A DNA stretch of 48,213 bases from Solobacterium sp. (GCA_017941735.1 JAGAVW010000040.1:1-48213); one strand, 5' to 3'. Positions 18,181 to 26,431 are shown, counted from the stretch's first letter. Numbers and translations are program-made. The notes: generated by a model not told the origin, from the letters alone.

Positions 18181-18217
18181 AAATATCCGTAAGGCGTGCC
18201 CTACGGATATTTACTTT
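18181..18217. terminator. Bidirectional terminator of unit B and the tRNA
   Basis: An eleven-pair stem (18181-18191 with 18202-18212) is followed by ACTTTTTG on the plus strand and by a TTTTT run on the minus strand. It can end both the carbamate kinase transcript and the tRNA transcript. Confidence 0.75.
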
Positions 18218-18223
18218 TTGAAG

Positions 18224-18299
18224 TGGTGCCGACTACCGGATTCGAACCAGCGACCTACTCATTACGAATGAGTTGCTCTACCAGCTGAGCTAAGTCGGC
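18224..18299 (-). tRNA. tRNA-Thr (anticodon CGU)
   Basis: Read on the minus strand, the 76-base gene folds into a full cloverleaf: acceptor GCCGACT/AGTCGGC, D arm GCTCAGCTGGTAGAGC, anticodon stem ACTCA/TGAGT with loop TTCGTAA, and T loop GTTCGAATC. The anticodon CGT reads ACG, threonine. The CCA end is encoded. Confidence 0.95.
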
Positions 18300-18310
18300 A
18301 TTGCTTAGTT

Positions 18311-18339
18311 ATTATACCCTTATAAATGCCCTATGTATA
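18311..18339 (-). promoter_or_regulatory. tRNA-Thr promoter
   Basis: On the minus strand a -35 TATACA, a 17-base spacer and a consensus -10 TATAAT stand just upstream of the tRNA. Confidence 0.6.
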
Positions 18340-18436
18340 GTATTTATGCATATATTTAAAGGGTTTATAGGGATAAAAGTATGTACTTTTCGAACAGCTT
18401 AATACCAATATATGATTACATTAAAGGAGAAGTATC

Positions 18437-18667
18437 ATGGAAAATAATAATGAAAAGAAAGAATTCACGCTAATCGAAAAAGAAGATGAATTCAAATTAA
18501 CAGAAGAAGATCTCCAAAAGATCGTGGGAGGAGGTCTCTATGGGAATGAACCAAATTGTCCTTACTGTGGCAGTAATAAAACCACTTTCATCAACGTTAC
18601 TAATTATGGGTTCCCTTATGAATATTCGTTCTATATGTGTACTGATTGTACCAGACAATTCAAATAA
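18437..18667 (+). CDS. Small peptide with double-glycine leader and zinc-ribbon-like core
   Basis: A 76-aa peptide with AAAGGAGAAG before its ATG. The first 32 residues look like a bacteriocin-type leader: acidic and hydrophilic, ending in LTEEDLQKIVGG, with the Gly-Gly at 31-32. The remaining core is rich in aromatic residues and has two CxxC pairs (Cys41/Cys44 and Cys68/Cys71), as in a small zinc ribbon. A similar peptide lies at 21961. No processing ABC transporter with a C39 peptidase domain, and no RiPP maturase, is in the window. It could be a secreted peptide, a peptide precursor, or a small zinc protein whose GG is fortuitous. Confidence 0.7.
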   Translation: MENNNEKKEFTLIEKEDEFKLTEEDLQKIVGGGLYGNEPNCPYCGSNKTTFINVTNYGFPYEYSFYMCTDCTRQFK

Positions 18668-18702
18668 GATTGTTCTACCTAAATCAATTTATTCTCGTTT
18701 AG

Positions 18703-18729
18703 AAACCGCACGTCAAACGCGGTTTTTAT
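18703..18729 (+). terminator. Terminator of the first small peptide
   Basis: A seven-pair stem (AAACCGC with GCGGTTT) with a nine-base loop is followed by T's. It makes the peptide gene a monocistronic unit. Confidence 0.65.
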
Positions 18730-18914
18730 TAATACTCTTAAAAAATTGTTAGTTGAAGAAAAGTTTAGGTAATGTTGTTCTGCTTTTTAAAATCAATCAC
18801 ACGAACTAGCAATAGGGCTGATAAAATGTAAAAGGATAATAAACAGGATTGTTACTTCATTTATAAAAATCCTTTTAAATGAATTTATAATGGGAGAAAG
18901 AGGTGGAAACAACG

Positions 18915-19919
18915 ATGAAAAAAAATAGAAAAAGAATAGTATCGATAATTCTTATGGCTTCGACACTTTTGTTGAATGCGTGTGGATTTGCACAACCAAA
19001 AAAGGAATCTACAATTACGCATCGTTTTGCTACAAAAGAAGAAGGAAAAGAATTGATGCTCGCTAATCATGAATACTATGAAGGCTTTTCGCAAAATGAC
19101 CTCGATTATAAAATGCAAAAGGTCAATGCAACAATGGAGGAATACCAGGCTTTTGCAGGAGAACAGGTTTTAGAGTTTACAGAGGAAGAAAAAACGTTAG
19201 TTAACTCTTGTTTTGATGCGATGAATAAAGAGTTGAAGGAGAAGGGTTACGTTTTACCTGAAATAGATGAAATCACAATGATCAAGACGACGATGGAAGA
19301 AGAGCCTAGTGCAAGTGGGTACACGCATGGAACGCAAATATATATTTGGGGACCATTAGTAGAAACCGCGGTAAAGGGAGATGAAAAACAAAAGGCAGCT
19401 GTTCAAAATTTTCTAACTATATTTTTCTGGCATGAGTTATTCCACTGTCTTACAAGATGTAATCCTGAATTTAGGAAAGATATGTATAAGTTGATTCATT
19501 TCACAGTAGGGGAAGATGATTTTACAATACCACCAAGTGTCATGGAATATCATATTTCTAATCCAGATGTAGAACATCATGATGCTTATGCGACATTCAA
19601 CATTAATGGGAAAGATATCGACTGTTTTGTGGATGGAATCACGACAAAACACTTTGAAAAGGAAGGCGATACCTTCTTCAATTACTATACAACCGCACTC
19701 ATCCCAACAGATGGAACTGATGTCTATTACACACCAGAACAGGCATCCAATTTTGATGGAGTATTTGGAAAAAATACAGGTTATGTCATTGATCCAGAGG
19801 AATGCATGGCAGATAATTTCTCTTATGCGATGCGATATGGTGTCGAGGGACCAGACGGACAAGGCTATCCCAATCCAGAGATTATTGAAGGGATATTGTC
19901 CTATGTTAAGAAGAAATAA
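18915..19919 (+). CDS. Lipoprotein zinc metallopeptidase (zincin, HExxH)
   Basis: A 334-aa predicted lipoprotein. The signal peptide ends in the lipobox LLNAC with Cys23. The catalytic motif is FWHELFHC, in which HELFH (173-177) is a HExxH zinc site. A later DPEECMADNF segment (293-302) has the glutamate expected as third ligand in a gluzincin. I cannot name the family. It should act outside the membrane as a protease or be an inactive relative. The ATG at 18915 follows AGAGGTGG; a GTG at 18903 is less likely. It is 250 bases downstream of the first double-glycine peptide and separated from it by a terminator. Confidence 0.72.
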   Translation: MKKNRKRIVSIILMASTLLLNACGFAQPKKESTITHRFATKEEGKELMLANHEYYEGFSQNDLDYKMQKVNATMEEYQAFAGEQVLEFTEEEKTLVNSCFDAMNKELKEKGYVLPEIDEITMIKTTMEEEPSASGYTHGTQIYIWGPLVETAVKGDEKQKAAVQNFLTIFFWHELFHCLTRCNPEFRKDMYKLIHFTVGEDDFTIPPSVMEYHISNPDVEHHDAYATFNINGKDIDCFVDGITTKHFEKEGDTFFNYYTTALIPTDGTDVYYTPEQASNFDGVFGKNTGYVIDPEECMADNFSYAMRYGVEGPDGQGYPNPEIIEGILSYVKKK

Positions 19920-19992
19920 TAAAAACACATATCAGAATCAAGTTAATGTAATTGGCACACTACTTTGATATGTATGAGTGGAGGAAAAGACA

Positions 19993-20361
19993 ATGGCATT
20001 TTATTGTGAAAATAAAGAGAAATTAGAAACAATTCATCCGATTAATGAAGCCTATACAGAAATAGCAAATCCGATTAAACTATATGAATTGCTTGTAGAT
20101 CTTTGGAGTAAAGAGACATGTGCTTTCCGTATGCAAAAAGATTGGAAAAAAGAGAATCCTTCTCTTGGCCAGTGTTCAATCACCTCCTTTTTAACCCAAG
20201 ATATTTTTGGTGGAGAGGTCTATGGCATTAAGCTAGAAGATGGGAGTTTTCATTGCTATAACGTGGTGGATGGAATTGCTTTTGATTTAACCAGTGAACA
20301 ATTCTCTTATCCACTTGTATATGAATTACAGAATCCTCAAAGTCGCGAGATTCATTTTTAA
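19993..20361 (+). CDS. YunG-like protein
   Basis: A 122-aa cytoplasmic protein resembling YunG of Bacillus subtilis. The shared pattern is a W..ETCA segment (39-44), NPSLGQCSITSF with Cys61, GGEVYGIK, then SFHCYNVVDG with His87, and a final DLTSEQF. The spaced Cys and His recall papain-like folds, but I know of no assigned activity. The start is the ATG at 19993, just after GGAGGA. It lies between the metallopeptidase and the rRNA methyltransferase on the same strand and could share a transcript with either. Confidence 0.65.
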   Translation: MAFYCENKEKLETIHPINEAYTEIANPIKLYELLVDLWSKETCAFRMQKDWKKENPSLGQCSITSFLTQDIFGGEVYGIKLEDGSFHCYNVVDGIAFDLTSEQFSYPLVYELQNPQSREIHF

Positions 20362-20414
20362 AGCGACGAGAAATATATGCGATATCGCTATTTGAAAAAG
20401 AGATTGGAAGAAGA

Positions 20415-21704
20415 ATGTTAAGAAAGAAAGAAGAAAAGTGTCCAGTAAGTGATTTGTGTGGTGGTTGCCAATACCAAGGAATCCCTTACAGGAAACAACT
20501 CAAGCAGAAACAACAATACACCGAAAAACTACTTGGTGGTTTTTATAAAGTGAATCCAATTCTTGGTGCAAATAATCCACTTCATTATCGCAATAAAGTA
20601 CAGGTTCATTTTGAAAAAGATCCAAAAGGAAAAATCTATATGGGGAATTATGTAGAAAGTACCCATCAAGTGGTAGATGTAGAAGATTGCATGATCGCGA
20701 GTGAAACTTCAAATCACATCTTTCAAACCATCAAACAGCTAATCCAAAAATACAAAATCAATATATTTGATGAAGATGCGATGCGCGGATTCTTAAGACA
20801 TGTGCTGATTCGTACCACAAAGGAAGAAGAAGTGATGGTTGTCCTTGTGACAGGCACCGCCCGCTTCTATAAACAAAAAGAATTTCTTGCTGAATTATTA
20901 AGAAGACATCCAGAGATTACCACAGTGATACAAAATATCAATTCTCGTCACACAAGTATGATTCTTGGGAAAAAGAATATTGTGTTATATGGGAAAGGAT
21001 GGATTCAAGATGAATTGTGTGGATACCAATTCCGCATATCGAACCACTCGTTTTACCAAATTAACCATGCGCAAACGGAGAAGTTATATCAAACCGCAAT
21101 TCATTTTGCTGCACTGACCGGAAAAGAAAAAGTATTAGATGCCTATTGTGGGATTGGTACAATCGGCATCATCTTATCTTCTTATGCGAAAGAAGTGGAT
21201 GGGGTAGAAATCAACGCGACGGCGATTCAAGATGCCATCAAAAATGCAAGATTAAATCAGGTGAAGAATATTCACTTTACCTGTGAAGATGCGAGTTCTT
21301 TTATGAAGAAGAAAGCCAAAGAAAAAACTGCGTATGATGTTGTGATTGTAGACCCGCCTAGAAATGGACTAGAGAAACCATTTATCGATGCCTTATGCAA
21401 ACTAAAGCCTAAGCGAGTTGTCTATATTTCTTGTAATCCAGTCACACAAAAAAGAGATCTTCAAGCACTAAAGAAACATTATGAAGTAAGGGCAATTCAA
21501 CCAGTAGATATGTTTCCTTATACGAGTCATATAGAAAACGTGGTATTGCTCACTCTTAAAAATGAGAAGAAATATCAAAATACCTTTAAAATAGGGGAGG
21601 ATTCTATGGTTGCAACCGTTCACGAGTTCAAAACAAAAGAATACGGAAGCTTAACGGTTGAGAGAGAAAGAGAGTTCAAAAGTACGTATTATGTTAAAAA
21701 GTAG
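20415..21704 (+). CDS. 23S rRNA (uracil-5-)-methyltransferase, RlmD/RlmCD type
   Basis: A 429-aa SAM-dependent RNA m5U methyltransferase. The [4Fe-4S] ligands Cys9, Cys15 and Cys18 (CPVSDLCGGCQ) open the protein and there is no N-terminal TRAM domain. The methyltransferase core has DAYCGIGTIGI for SAM, VDPPRNGL and the catalytic motif SCNPVTQKRDL. The catalytic domain should end near FPYTSHIENVVLLTL; about 45 further residues follow that I do not recognise. An internal ATG at 21606 preceded by GGGGAGG falls at the start of the last 32 residues. Paralogues RlmCD and RlmD cannot be separated here. Confidence 0.88.
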   Translation: MLRKKEEKCPVSDLCGGCQYQGIPYRKQLKQKQQYTEKLLGGFYKVNPILGANNPLHYRNKVQVHFEKDPKGKIYMGNYVESTHQVVDVEDCMIASETSNHIFQTIKQLIQKYKINIFDEDAMRGFLRHVLIRTTKEEEVMVVLVTGTARFYKQKEFLAELLRRHPEITTVIQNINSRHTSMILGKKNIVLYGKGWIQDELCGYQFRISNHSFYQINHAQTEKLYQTAIHFAALTGKEKVLDAYCGIGTIGIILSSYAKEVDGVEINATAIQDAIKNARLNQVKNIHFTCEDASSFMKKKAKEKTAYDVVIVDPPRNGLEKPFIDALCKLKPKRVVYISCNPVTQKRDLQALKKHYEVRAIQPVDMFPYTSHIENVVLLTLKNEKKYQNTFKIGEDSMVATVHEFKTKEYGSLTVEREREFKSTYYVKK

Positions 21705-21781
21705 TAAACGGAAACAAGTTATCATTTACCTACAAGTTTAGTTCCATTTAGAAAGGGATAAAATCCTTAAACTCTCAAATT

Positions 21782-21813
21782 AGCCCCATTTTATTTCACT
21801 TTGGGGCTTTTAT
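21782..21813 (+). terminator. Terminator after the rRNA methyltransferase
   Basis: AGCCCCA (21782-21788) pairs with TGGGGCT (21802-21808) over a 13-base AT-rich loop and is followed by T's. Confidence 0.65.
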
Positions 21814-21960
21814 TTTACGTAAAGCTACTTGGTCAAAACAAGACCATTTATTCCCTTTAAACTATAATGTATATGTATATAATAGTATTAAACAAATATG
21901 CCATAATAAGCATGTTATTCGTATAAATGTATAGAACAAATTAAAAGGAGGTAATGCTTT

Positions 21961-22182
21961 ATGAAAGAAAATAAAGTTAAAAAAATAAATATCGTTGACG
22001 AAGACGAATTAAAAGATGTTGCCGGTGGACGTGCATATAATGAGGAGTGGGTATGCCCTAAATGTGGATATGTTATATATTTAACCCATTACAATGCTAA
22101 TTTTGGAATCAGTGAGCATATGCATACACATGGGTGGATAGGATACGGTATTGATTACGGCGAAGACGAATCTAAACAGTAA
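21961..22182 (+). CDS. Second small peptide with double-glycine leader and Cys/His core
   Basis: A 73-aa peptide with a very strong AAAAGGAGG site. The leader ends in DEDELKDVAGG (Gly22-Gly23), close in pattern to the LTEEDLQKIVGG of the peptide at 18437. The core has one CxxC pair (Cys32, Cys35) and a histidine cluster HMHTH (53-57), so it could bind zinc in a C2H2 manner. It ends in an acidic tail. Transcription probably starts from the TATAAT-rich region near 21860-21890. It has its own terminator-free 3' region before the junction described below. Function unknown. Confidence 0.68.
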   Translation: MKENKVKKINIVDEDELKDVAGGRAYNEEWVCPKCGYVIYLTHYNANFGISEHMHTHGWIGYGIDYGEDESKQ

Positions 22183-22520
22183 AAAAAATAAGAAAACAGA
22201 ACCAATTAAAACCAATGTTCTTTATGCTTAGGATATAGAAAGCTTATTTTTTTCTTAATTTCTTTTAAAGGTGCTTTTTTAATGAAATTGAAAGTCATCC
22301 CCCGATTTTTGGAATTAAGCTTTACCTACAATGAAACCAAGAGGTGAAGATTAGGCATAAAATATCGTATTTATAGGATAAATGGAAAACAAAATATCCC
22401 ATTATACCCCAAAAATACTCCGCAAAAGGGGGATAACTTATGGTAACTTATAACGAAATTAACAATGAAAACGCCTTTATTTTCAAGGCGTTTTATATTA
22501 TTTCTTTATTTTTATTTACT
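22183..22520. other. AT-rich spacer with no credible gene
   Basis: I see no coding sequence with a start and ribosome binding site. The only clear element is the terminator at 22468. An open frame starting at ATG 22440 runs through that hairpin into the fragment at 22521, but its first 27 residues look like translated noncoding DNA. The base composition shifts to higher GC just after this stretch. Confidence 0.5.
22468..22495 (+). terminator. Terminator next to the cassette junction
   Basis: AAAACGCCTT (22468-22477) pairs perfectly with AAGGCGTTTT (22485-22494) over a seven-base loop and runs into T/A. It lies about 25 bases left of the truncated gene fragment. Confidence 0.7.
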
Positions 22521-22742
22521 TATGATGAAGGGCTTTGCGTACAGTGTATGCATATCGGACCCTACGATGATAAGCCTGCCACGGTACAACTGATGCATGA
22601 TTTCATGGAACAGAAAGGGTATGAATTAGATATTACCGATAAACGCCTGCATCATGAGATTTATCTGAGCGATGCTAGAAAAACAACGCCGGAGAAGCTG
22701 AGGACGATAATCCGTCATCCGATAAAAGTGAAGGGGAGATGA
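22521..22742 (+). pseudogene. 3' fragment of a GyrI-like small-molecule-binding protein
   Basis: About 73 codons encode the C-terminal end of a GyrI-like domain: YDEGLCVQCMHIGPYDD, then DKRLHHEIYLSD and PEKLRTIIRHPIK. Full-length relatives have roughly 200 residues, so the first two thirds are missing. The sequence upstream is native AT-rich noncoding DNA with a terminator, which marks the break. Higher GC and different codon use (CTG, GCC, CGG) continue into the next two genes. It is probably not expressed as a working protein. Confidence 0.75.
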
Positions 22743-22746
22743 TCAT

Positions 22747-23493
22747 ATGGAGTACATCAGAGTTACAAAGGAAAATCTGGAAAAGGAGCATATCTGCTGC
22801 GCCATTTCCAACAATAAGGATGTTCAGGTGTCATCGAAGAAGGTGTGGCTGTCCGATAGGTTTGATGAGGGACTTGTCTTTCTGAAAAGCGTGGAGCGCG
22901 GAAAGTGCTTTATAGAATATATTCCGGCTGAGAACGCATGGGTTCCGATCAAGGCTGACGGTTATATATATATCGATTGCCTGTGGGTGTCCGGGTCCTT
23001 CAAAGGTCATGGCTATTCTAATGACTTGCTCAATGCCTGTATTGATGACAGTATAGAAAAAGGAAGGAAGGGACTGTGTATTCTGGCGGCGTCTAAGAAG
23101 AAGCCTTTCCTTGCTGATCCCAAATTCCTGAAATATAAAGGGTTTACTGTGTGTGATGAGGCGGATAATGGCATCCAGTTGTGGTACCTGCCTTTTGTGA
23201 CGGATGCAGACAAGCCCCGTTTTCGGGAATGTGCAAAGCATCCTCACATAGAAGAAAAAGGATATGTGCTGTATTACACCAGCCAGTGTCCGTTCAATGC
23301 GAAATATGTTCTGGTTTTGGAGCAGACCGCCAAAGAGAATGCCATACCATTCCATGCGATTCATATCAAAAGCAGAGAAGAAGCACAGAATGCTCCGACG
23401 CCGATCACAAATTATGCGCTGTTCCATGACGGGGAATATATTACGAATGAGCAGATGAACGAAAAAAAGTTCCTGAAACTTGTGAATGTATAG
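22747..23493 (+). CDS. GNAT acetyltransferase with YoaP-like C-terminal domain
   Basis: A 248-aa two-domain protein. Residues 1 to about 140 are a GNAT fold, with the acetyl-CoA strand and loop near DCLWVSGSFKGHGYSNDLL. The rest resembles the YoaP domain: YYTSQCPFNAKYVLVLE, then PFHAIHIKSREEAQNAPTP. Substrate unknown. GGGGAGA precedes the ATG, four bases after the GyrI-like fragment. GC and codon use are clearly unlike the flanking genes. GyrI-like, GNAT-YoaP and TfoX genes often travel together in Clostridia, as I recall, so this trio is probably an acquired block. Confidence 0.8.
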   Translation: MEYIRVTKENLEKEHICCAISNNKDVQVSSKKVWLSDRFDEGLVFLKSVERGKCFIEYIPAENAWVPIKADGYIYIDCLWVSGSFKGHGYSNDLLNACIDDSIEKGRKGLCILAASKKKPFLADPKFLKYKGFTVCDEADNGIQLWYLPFVTDADKPRFRECAKHPHIEEKGYVLYYTSQCPFNAKYVLVLEQTAKENAIPFHAIHIKSREEAQNAPTPITNYALFHDGEYITNEQMNEKKFLKLVNV

Positions 23494-23502
23494 GAGACTC
23501 AC

Positions 23503-23808
23503 ATGGCATCAACAAAAGAATACCTAGACTTTATCCTTGAACAGCTATCGGATCTTGATGAAATTAGTTTTAGGGCGATGATGGGAGAATATATCATCTA
23601 CTATCGCGGCAAGGTGGTCGGCGGCATTTACGATGACCGCTTCCTTGTGAAGCCCACAAAGTCAGCAATGGAGATGATGCCAAATGCGAATATGGAGCAG
23701 CCATATGACGGTGCAAAGCAGATGATCCTGGTAGACGATGTTGATAACCGGGGAGTAATGTACAGGCTGATTCAAGCTATATGGGAAGACCTGCCAAAAC
23801 GGAAATAG
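23503..23808 (+). CDS. TfoX/Sxy N-terminal-domain protein
   Basis: A 101-aa protein made only of the TfoX N-terminal domain: EYLDFILEQLSDLDEISFRAM is too long to quote in full but the FRAMMGEYIIYYRGKVVGG segment (residues 24-42) and the DDRFLVKPT strand are typical. Stand-alone copies are common and have no proven role; the competence function of full Sxy should not be assumed. It follows the GNAT-YoaP gene by nine bases with GGAG before the ATG, and shares its higher GC. Confidence 0.8.
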   Translation: MASTKEYLDFILEQLSDLDEISFRAMMGEYIIYYRGKVVGGIYDDRFLVKPTKSAMEMMPNANMEQPYDGAKQMILVDDVDNRGVMYRLIQAIWEDLPKRK

Positions 23809-23871
23809 CTACTTTACAGTGTAAAATAAGAATGAAACGATTAATATACACCATTAAACTGACAATAATGA

Positions 23872-23985
23872 CTGCTTAGTGAAAGTTGGACAGGCTATTT
23901 TGTTGTTCGCACAGAACAACGTCGAGACGGTTGTATTGCTAGAAAAATCGAACGCATCACTGCAAGAAAAAAACCTAAGAACTAA
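23872..23985 (+). pseudogene. Possible 3' remnant of a coding sequence
   Basis: A 37-codon open stretch has no start codon and reads GYFVVRTEQRRDGCIARKIE before ending at TAA (23983-23985). The Arg/Lys-rich, helical C terminus is reminiscent of YdeI/OmpD-associated-type proteins, but the match is by eye only. It may mark the right edge of the acquired cassette, or be noncoding. Confidence 0.2.
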
Positions 23986-24013
23986 AAAATAAAGGAATTA
24001 ATCCTTTATTTTT
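23985..24013. terminator. Bidirectional terminator before the Na/Pi symporter 3' end
   Basis: A twelve-pair stem (23985-23996 with 24002-24013, loop ATTAA) contains A-runs on one side and T-runs on the other. It overlaps the stop codon of the minus-strand gene. Confidence 0.75.
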
Positions 24014-25683
24014 AGTTTTTTAATTGTTTCTGCAACATTGATTAAGTGGTCGGCAATACGTTCTGAATTGGAACATAGTTCTAAGAATTGCTCACTCGTA
24101 CGTGCAGAACAAACACCTTCTGTTAAACGTTTGATATGTCCTTCTTCCATTTTGTCGGTAAATTCATCGACTTCTTCTTCAATCTCTTGGGCGTCATCTA
24201 AAGCTTTTAAACTCACTTTAGAATAAGCGTCCATGGCTTTGTGATAGAGGGACTCAATTAATTGTTTTAAATAAGAAACATCGTTGACTGCTTTAGTTGT
24301 AAGTTTTTCATCAGATGCTTTCAAGCTTTGAGCATATTCGGTAATATTCTCCGCATAATCTCCGATTCTCTCCAAATCAGCAATGGAACGTAACGTGGTA
24401 TTCAAATATTCACGATCCCGTTTTCCAAGCGTATTATCCGAAAGTTTCACAACATAATTCACAAGTTCCTTGTTTAAATAATTGAGCTCTTCTTCCTCTG
24501 CTTGGAATTTTTCAAGATCTGAGAAATCAAGTGCTGTAATCATATTAAGGGAACGATAGTAATTTGTGATTGCGATTTCCGACATATGAATGATTTCTCT
24601 TTTTAATTGTCCAATTGCTACAACGGGAGTTCCTAACATATTTTCATCCAAGTAGAACATCTTCGTGACAGCTTCATTACTAGAGGATTGCTCAGGTATG
24701 AGGCGTTCCACAAAAGCGACTAGTTGATCAATGAAAGGCAACATGAACACGGTTGTCAATACATTGAAGATGGTATGGAACATAGCAAGTTGTAGTTGTG
24801 GGGCAGAAGGGAATAATTGACGGAATAGGTTGCCAATCGAATATTCCCCAGGTAAAACTGCATTCATAACTAAAATGATAGTCAAGAAAACGGCTACACC
24901 TATGGTATTAAATAGTAAATGGATAATCGAGGTTCGTTTTGCATTTACACCACCCGATAGACCTGCGATTAAAGCAACAACACAAGAACCGATATTCGAT
25001 CCCATGGTCAAATAGATACCTTGGTCAATGGTAATTAACCGAGCAACAACCATGGTAATAACTACAGAAGTTACTACAGAGGAACTTTGTACAATGGCGG
25101 TCAGTAGTGCTCCTAATAAGACAAGTAAGAATACATTTTGAATTCGAGCTAAGAATTGGATGACCATTTGATCTTGCGCAAAGGTTTCCATTGAAGAACT
25201 CATAATGTTTAAACCAATAAAAAGCATTCCGAATCCTGCTAAAATGCCACCTAATGTTTTAAATTTTGGATTTTTAGCAAAAGCAATCAGGAATGCACCA
25301 ACACCCGCAAATGCAGAAAATAAAATTGTAGTTGAAATGCCACCGCTTCCAGACATACCTAAGGCAACAATTTGACCTGTAATGGTGGTACCAATATTCG
25401 CTCCAAAAATAATAGATGCAGCTTGTTTCAATGTAAGAATACCTACATTTACGAAACCGATAACCATGACGGTGATGGCACCAGAACTTTGAATTGCAGC
25501 CGTTGCAGCAGCACCTATACCTACACCTAATAGTTTGTTATCGGATGTTTTTGCAAAAAGACTATTTAACTTACTACTTCCTGCTGCTTCAAGATTAGAA
25601 CTCATCATTGAGCAAGCGACTAAAAAGACACCGATACCAGAAAGTAAACTTAATACCGCAATTAATATCGTCTGCATATTCAT
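23998..25683 (-). CDS. Na+/phosphate cotransporter with C-terminal PhoU domain
   Basis: A 561-aa NptA/PNaS-family symporter. It has the two inverted half repeats, each with a QSS motif: AAIQSSGAITV (QSS at 65-67) followed by GANIGTTITGQ, and AIVQSSSVVTS (QSS at 199-201) followed by GSNIGSCVVAL. The last 200 residues form a helical PhoU-like domain (SDNTLGKRDREYLNTTLRSI, SNSERIADHLINVAETI), which usually tunes phosphate uptake. The ATG at 25683 was chosen because GGAGGGTGAT precedes it; an upstream ATG at 25794 would add 37 polar residues. Monocistronic by context. Confidence 0.88.
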   Translation of the reverse strand: MNMQTILIAVLSLLSGIGVFLVACSMMSSNLEAAGSSKLNSLFAKTSDNKLLGVGIGAAATAAIQSSGAITVMVIGFVNVGILTLKQAASIIFGANIGTTITGQIVALGMSGSGGISTTILFSAFAGVGAFLIAFAKNPKFKTLGGILAGFGMLFIGLNIMSSSMETFAQDQMVIQFLARIQNVFLLVLLGALLTAIVQSSSVVTSVVITMVVARLITIDQGIYLTMGSNIGSCVVALIAGLSGGVNAKRTSIIHLLFNTIGVAVFLTIILVMNAVLPGEYSIGNLFRQLFPSAPQLQLAMFHTIFNVLTTVFMLPFIDQLVAFVERLIPEQSSSNEAVTKMFYLDENMLGTPVVAIGQLKREIIHMSEIAITNYYRSLNMITALDFSDLEKFQAEEEELNYLNKELVNYVVKLSDNTLGKRDREYLNTTLRSIADLERIGDYAENITEYAQSLKASDEKLTTKAVNDVSYLKQLIESLYHKAMDAYSKVSLKALDDAQEIEEEVDEFTDKMEEGHIKRLTEGVCSARTSEQFLELCSNSERIADHLINVAETIKKLKIKD

Positions 25684-25933
25684 ACCATCTATCACCCTCC
25701 GTTCTAAGCGAAATCCATTTGTCATTTTAACCTTATATACTCTTTGTGTATAGTACGGATTTGTGTATTTAAAGGGTAATTGTAGACCATGCACATTGAA
25801 ACTAGTTTTAATGATAAAAGCTATAATTTTGCCTCATAAAAGCTTGTTTATTACGAATAGAATAGTGTGTCAAAAGAGACAAATATTCGCGTAAATGAAA
25901 CGAAAGAGAATATAATAAACGTGGAGGTATTTT

Positions 25934-26377
25934 ATGGAACAATCAAGAGCACAAAAAATTTTGGGCATACTAGGAAATATTGATTTAATTCTAGCCGTTG
26001 TAGAAATCATCTTTGGGATTCTATTAATCCTTGGGCTTAACCTTGCATCGAGTGATCAGGTTGTGTCACAAGAAGTGAATAATTTAGGTGGAGAACTCTA
26101 CTTTATGTTTGGAAAGATGCTAGTTGGTGCCATCTTGTTGATTCTGGAATGGCGTGCCTTAAGAAATTTATCGCAAGATGCAACGAAGTATCAACCAGCT
26201 TGGATTTTAACCTTATTATTACTTGCGTTTGAATTATTTAACTTCATTACCAATCTTGGTAAAGGTGCAACAAGAAATCTAGTCAGTGTCAGTTTATCGG
26301 TTGTGGTTGGTTTGATTGCTCTTTACTTAATTAATGGAATTCGTATTCATTCAAAGAAAAATCAACAGGGCGCTTAA
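25934..26377 (+). CDS. Small integral membrane protein, function unknown
   Basis: A 147-aa protein with four predicted membrane helices and short polar loops (AQKILGILGNIDLILAVVEI opens the first helix). I do not recognise a family. TATAAT (near 25913) and GTGGAGG precede the ATG. Its stop codon lies inside a terminator hairpin. It is divergent from the Na/Pi symporter. Confidence 0.6.
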   Translation: MEQSRAQKILGILGNIDLILAVVEIIFGILLILGLNLASSDQVVSQEVNNLGGELYFMFGKMLVGAILLILEWRALRNLSQDATKYQPAWILTLLLLAFELFNFITNLGKGATRNLVSVSLSVVVGLIALYLINGIRIHSKKNQQGA

Positions 26378-26397
26378 TTTCCTGTTGATTTCTTTTT
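26360..26397 (+). terminator. Terminator of the small membrane protein
   Basis: AATCAACAGG (26360-26369) pairs with CCTGTTGATT (26381-26390) over an eleven-base loop, followed by TCTTTTTT. It includes the stop codon in the loop. Confidence 0.75.
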
Positions 26398-26403
26398 TAG
26401 ATT

Positions 26404-26431
26404 AGCTTGTGCATCGCACAGGCTTTTTTTT
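26404..26431 (+). terminator. Second terminator at the convergent junction
   Basis: AGCTTGTGC pairs with GCACAGGCT (one G-U pair, loop ATC) and is followed by seven T's. It lies just before the 3' end of the minus-strand protease gene. Confidence 0.75.

Noticed and set aside
22440..22520. N-terminal part of a 100-aa protein starting at 22440
   Set aside because: The frame passes through a perfect terminator stem, has no proper ribosome site and changes composition at the junction; only the part from about 22521 matches a known family.
23503..23808. Competence regulator Sxy/TfoX
   Set aside because: Only the N-terminal domain is present, and stand-alone copies in Bacillota have no shown role in competence.
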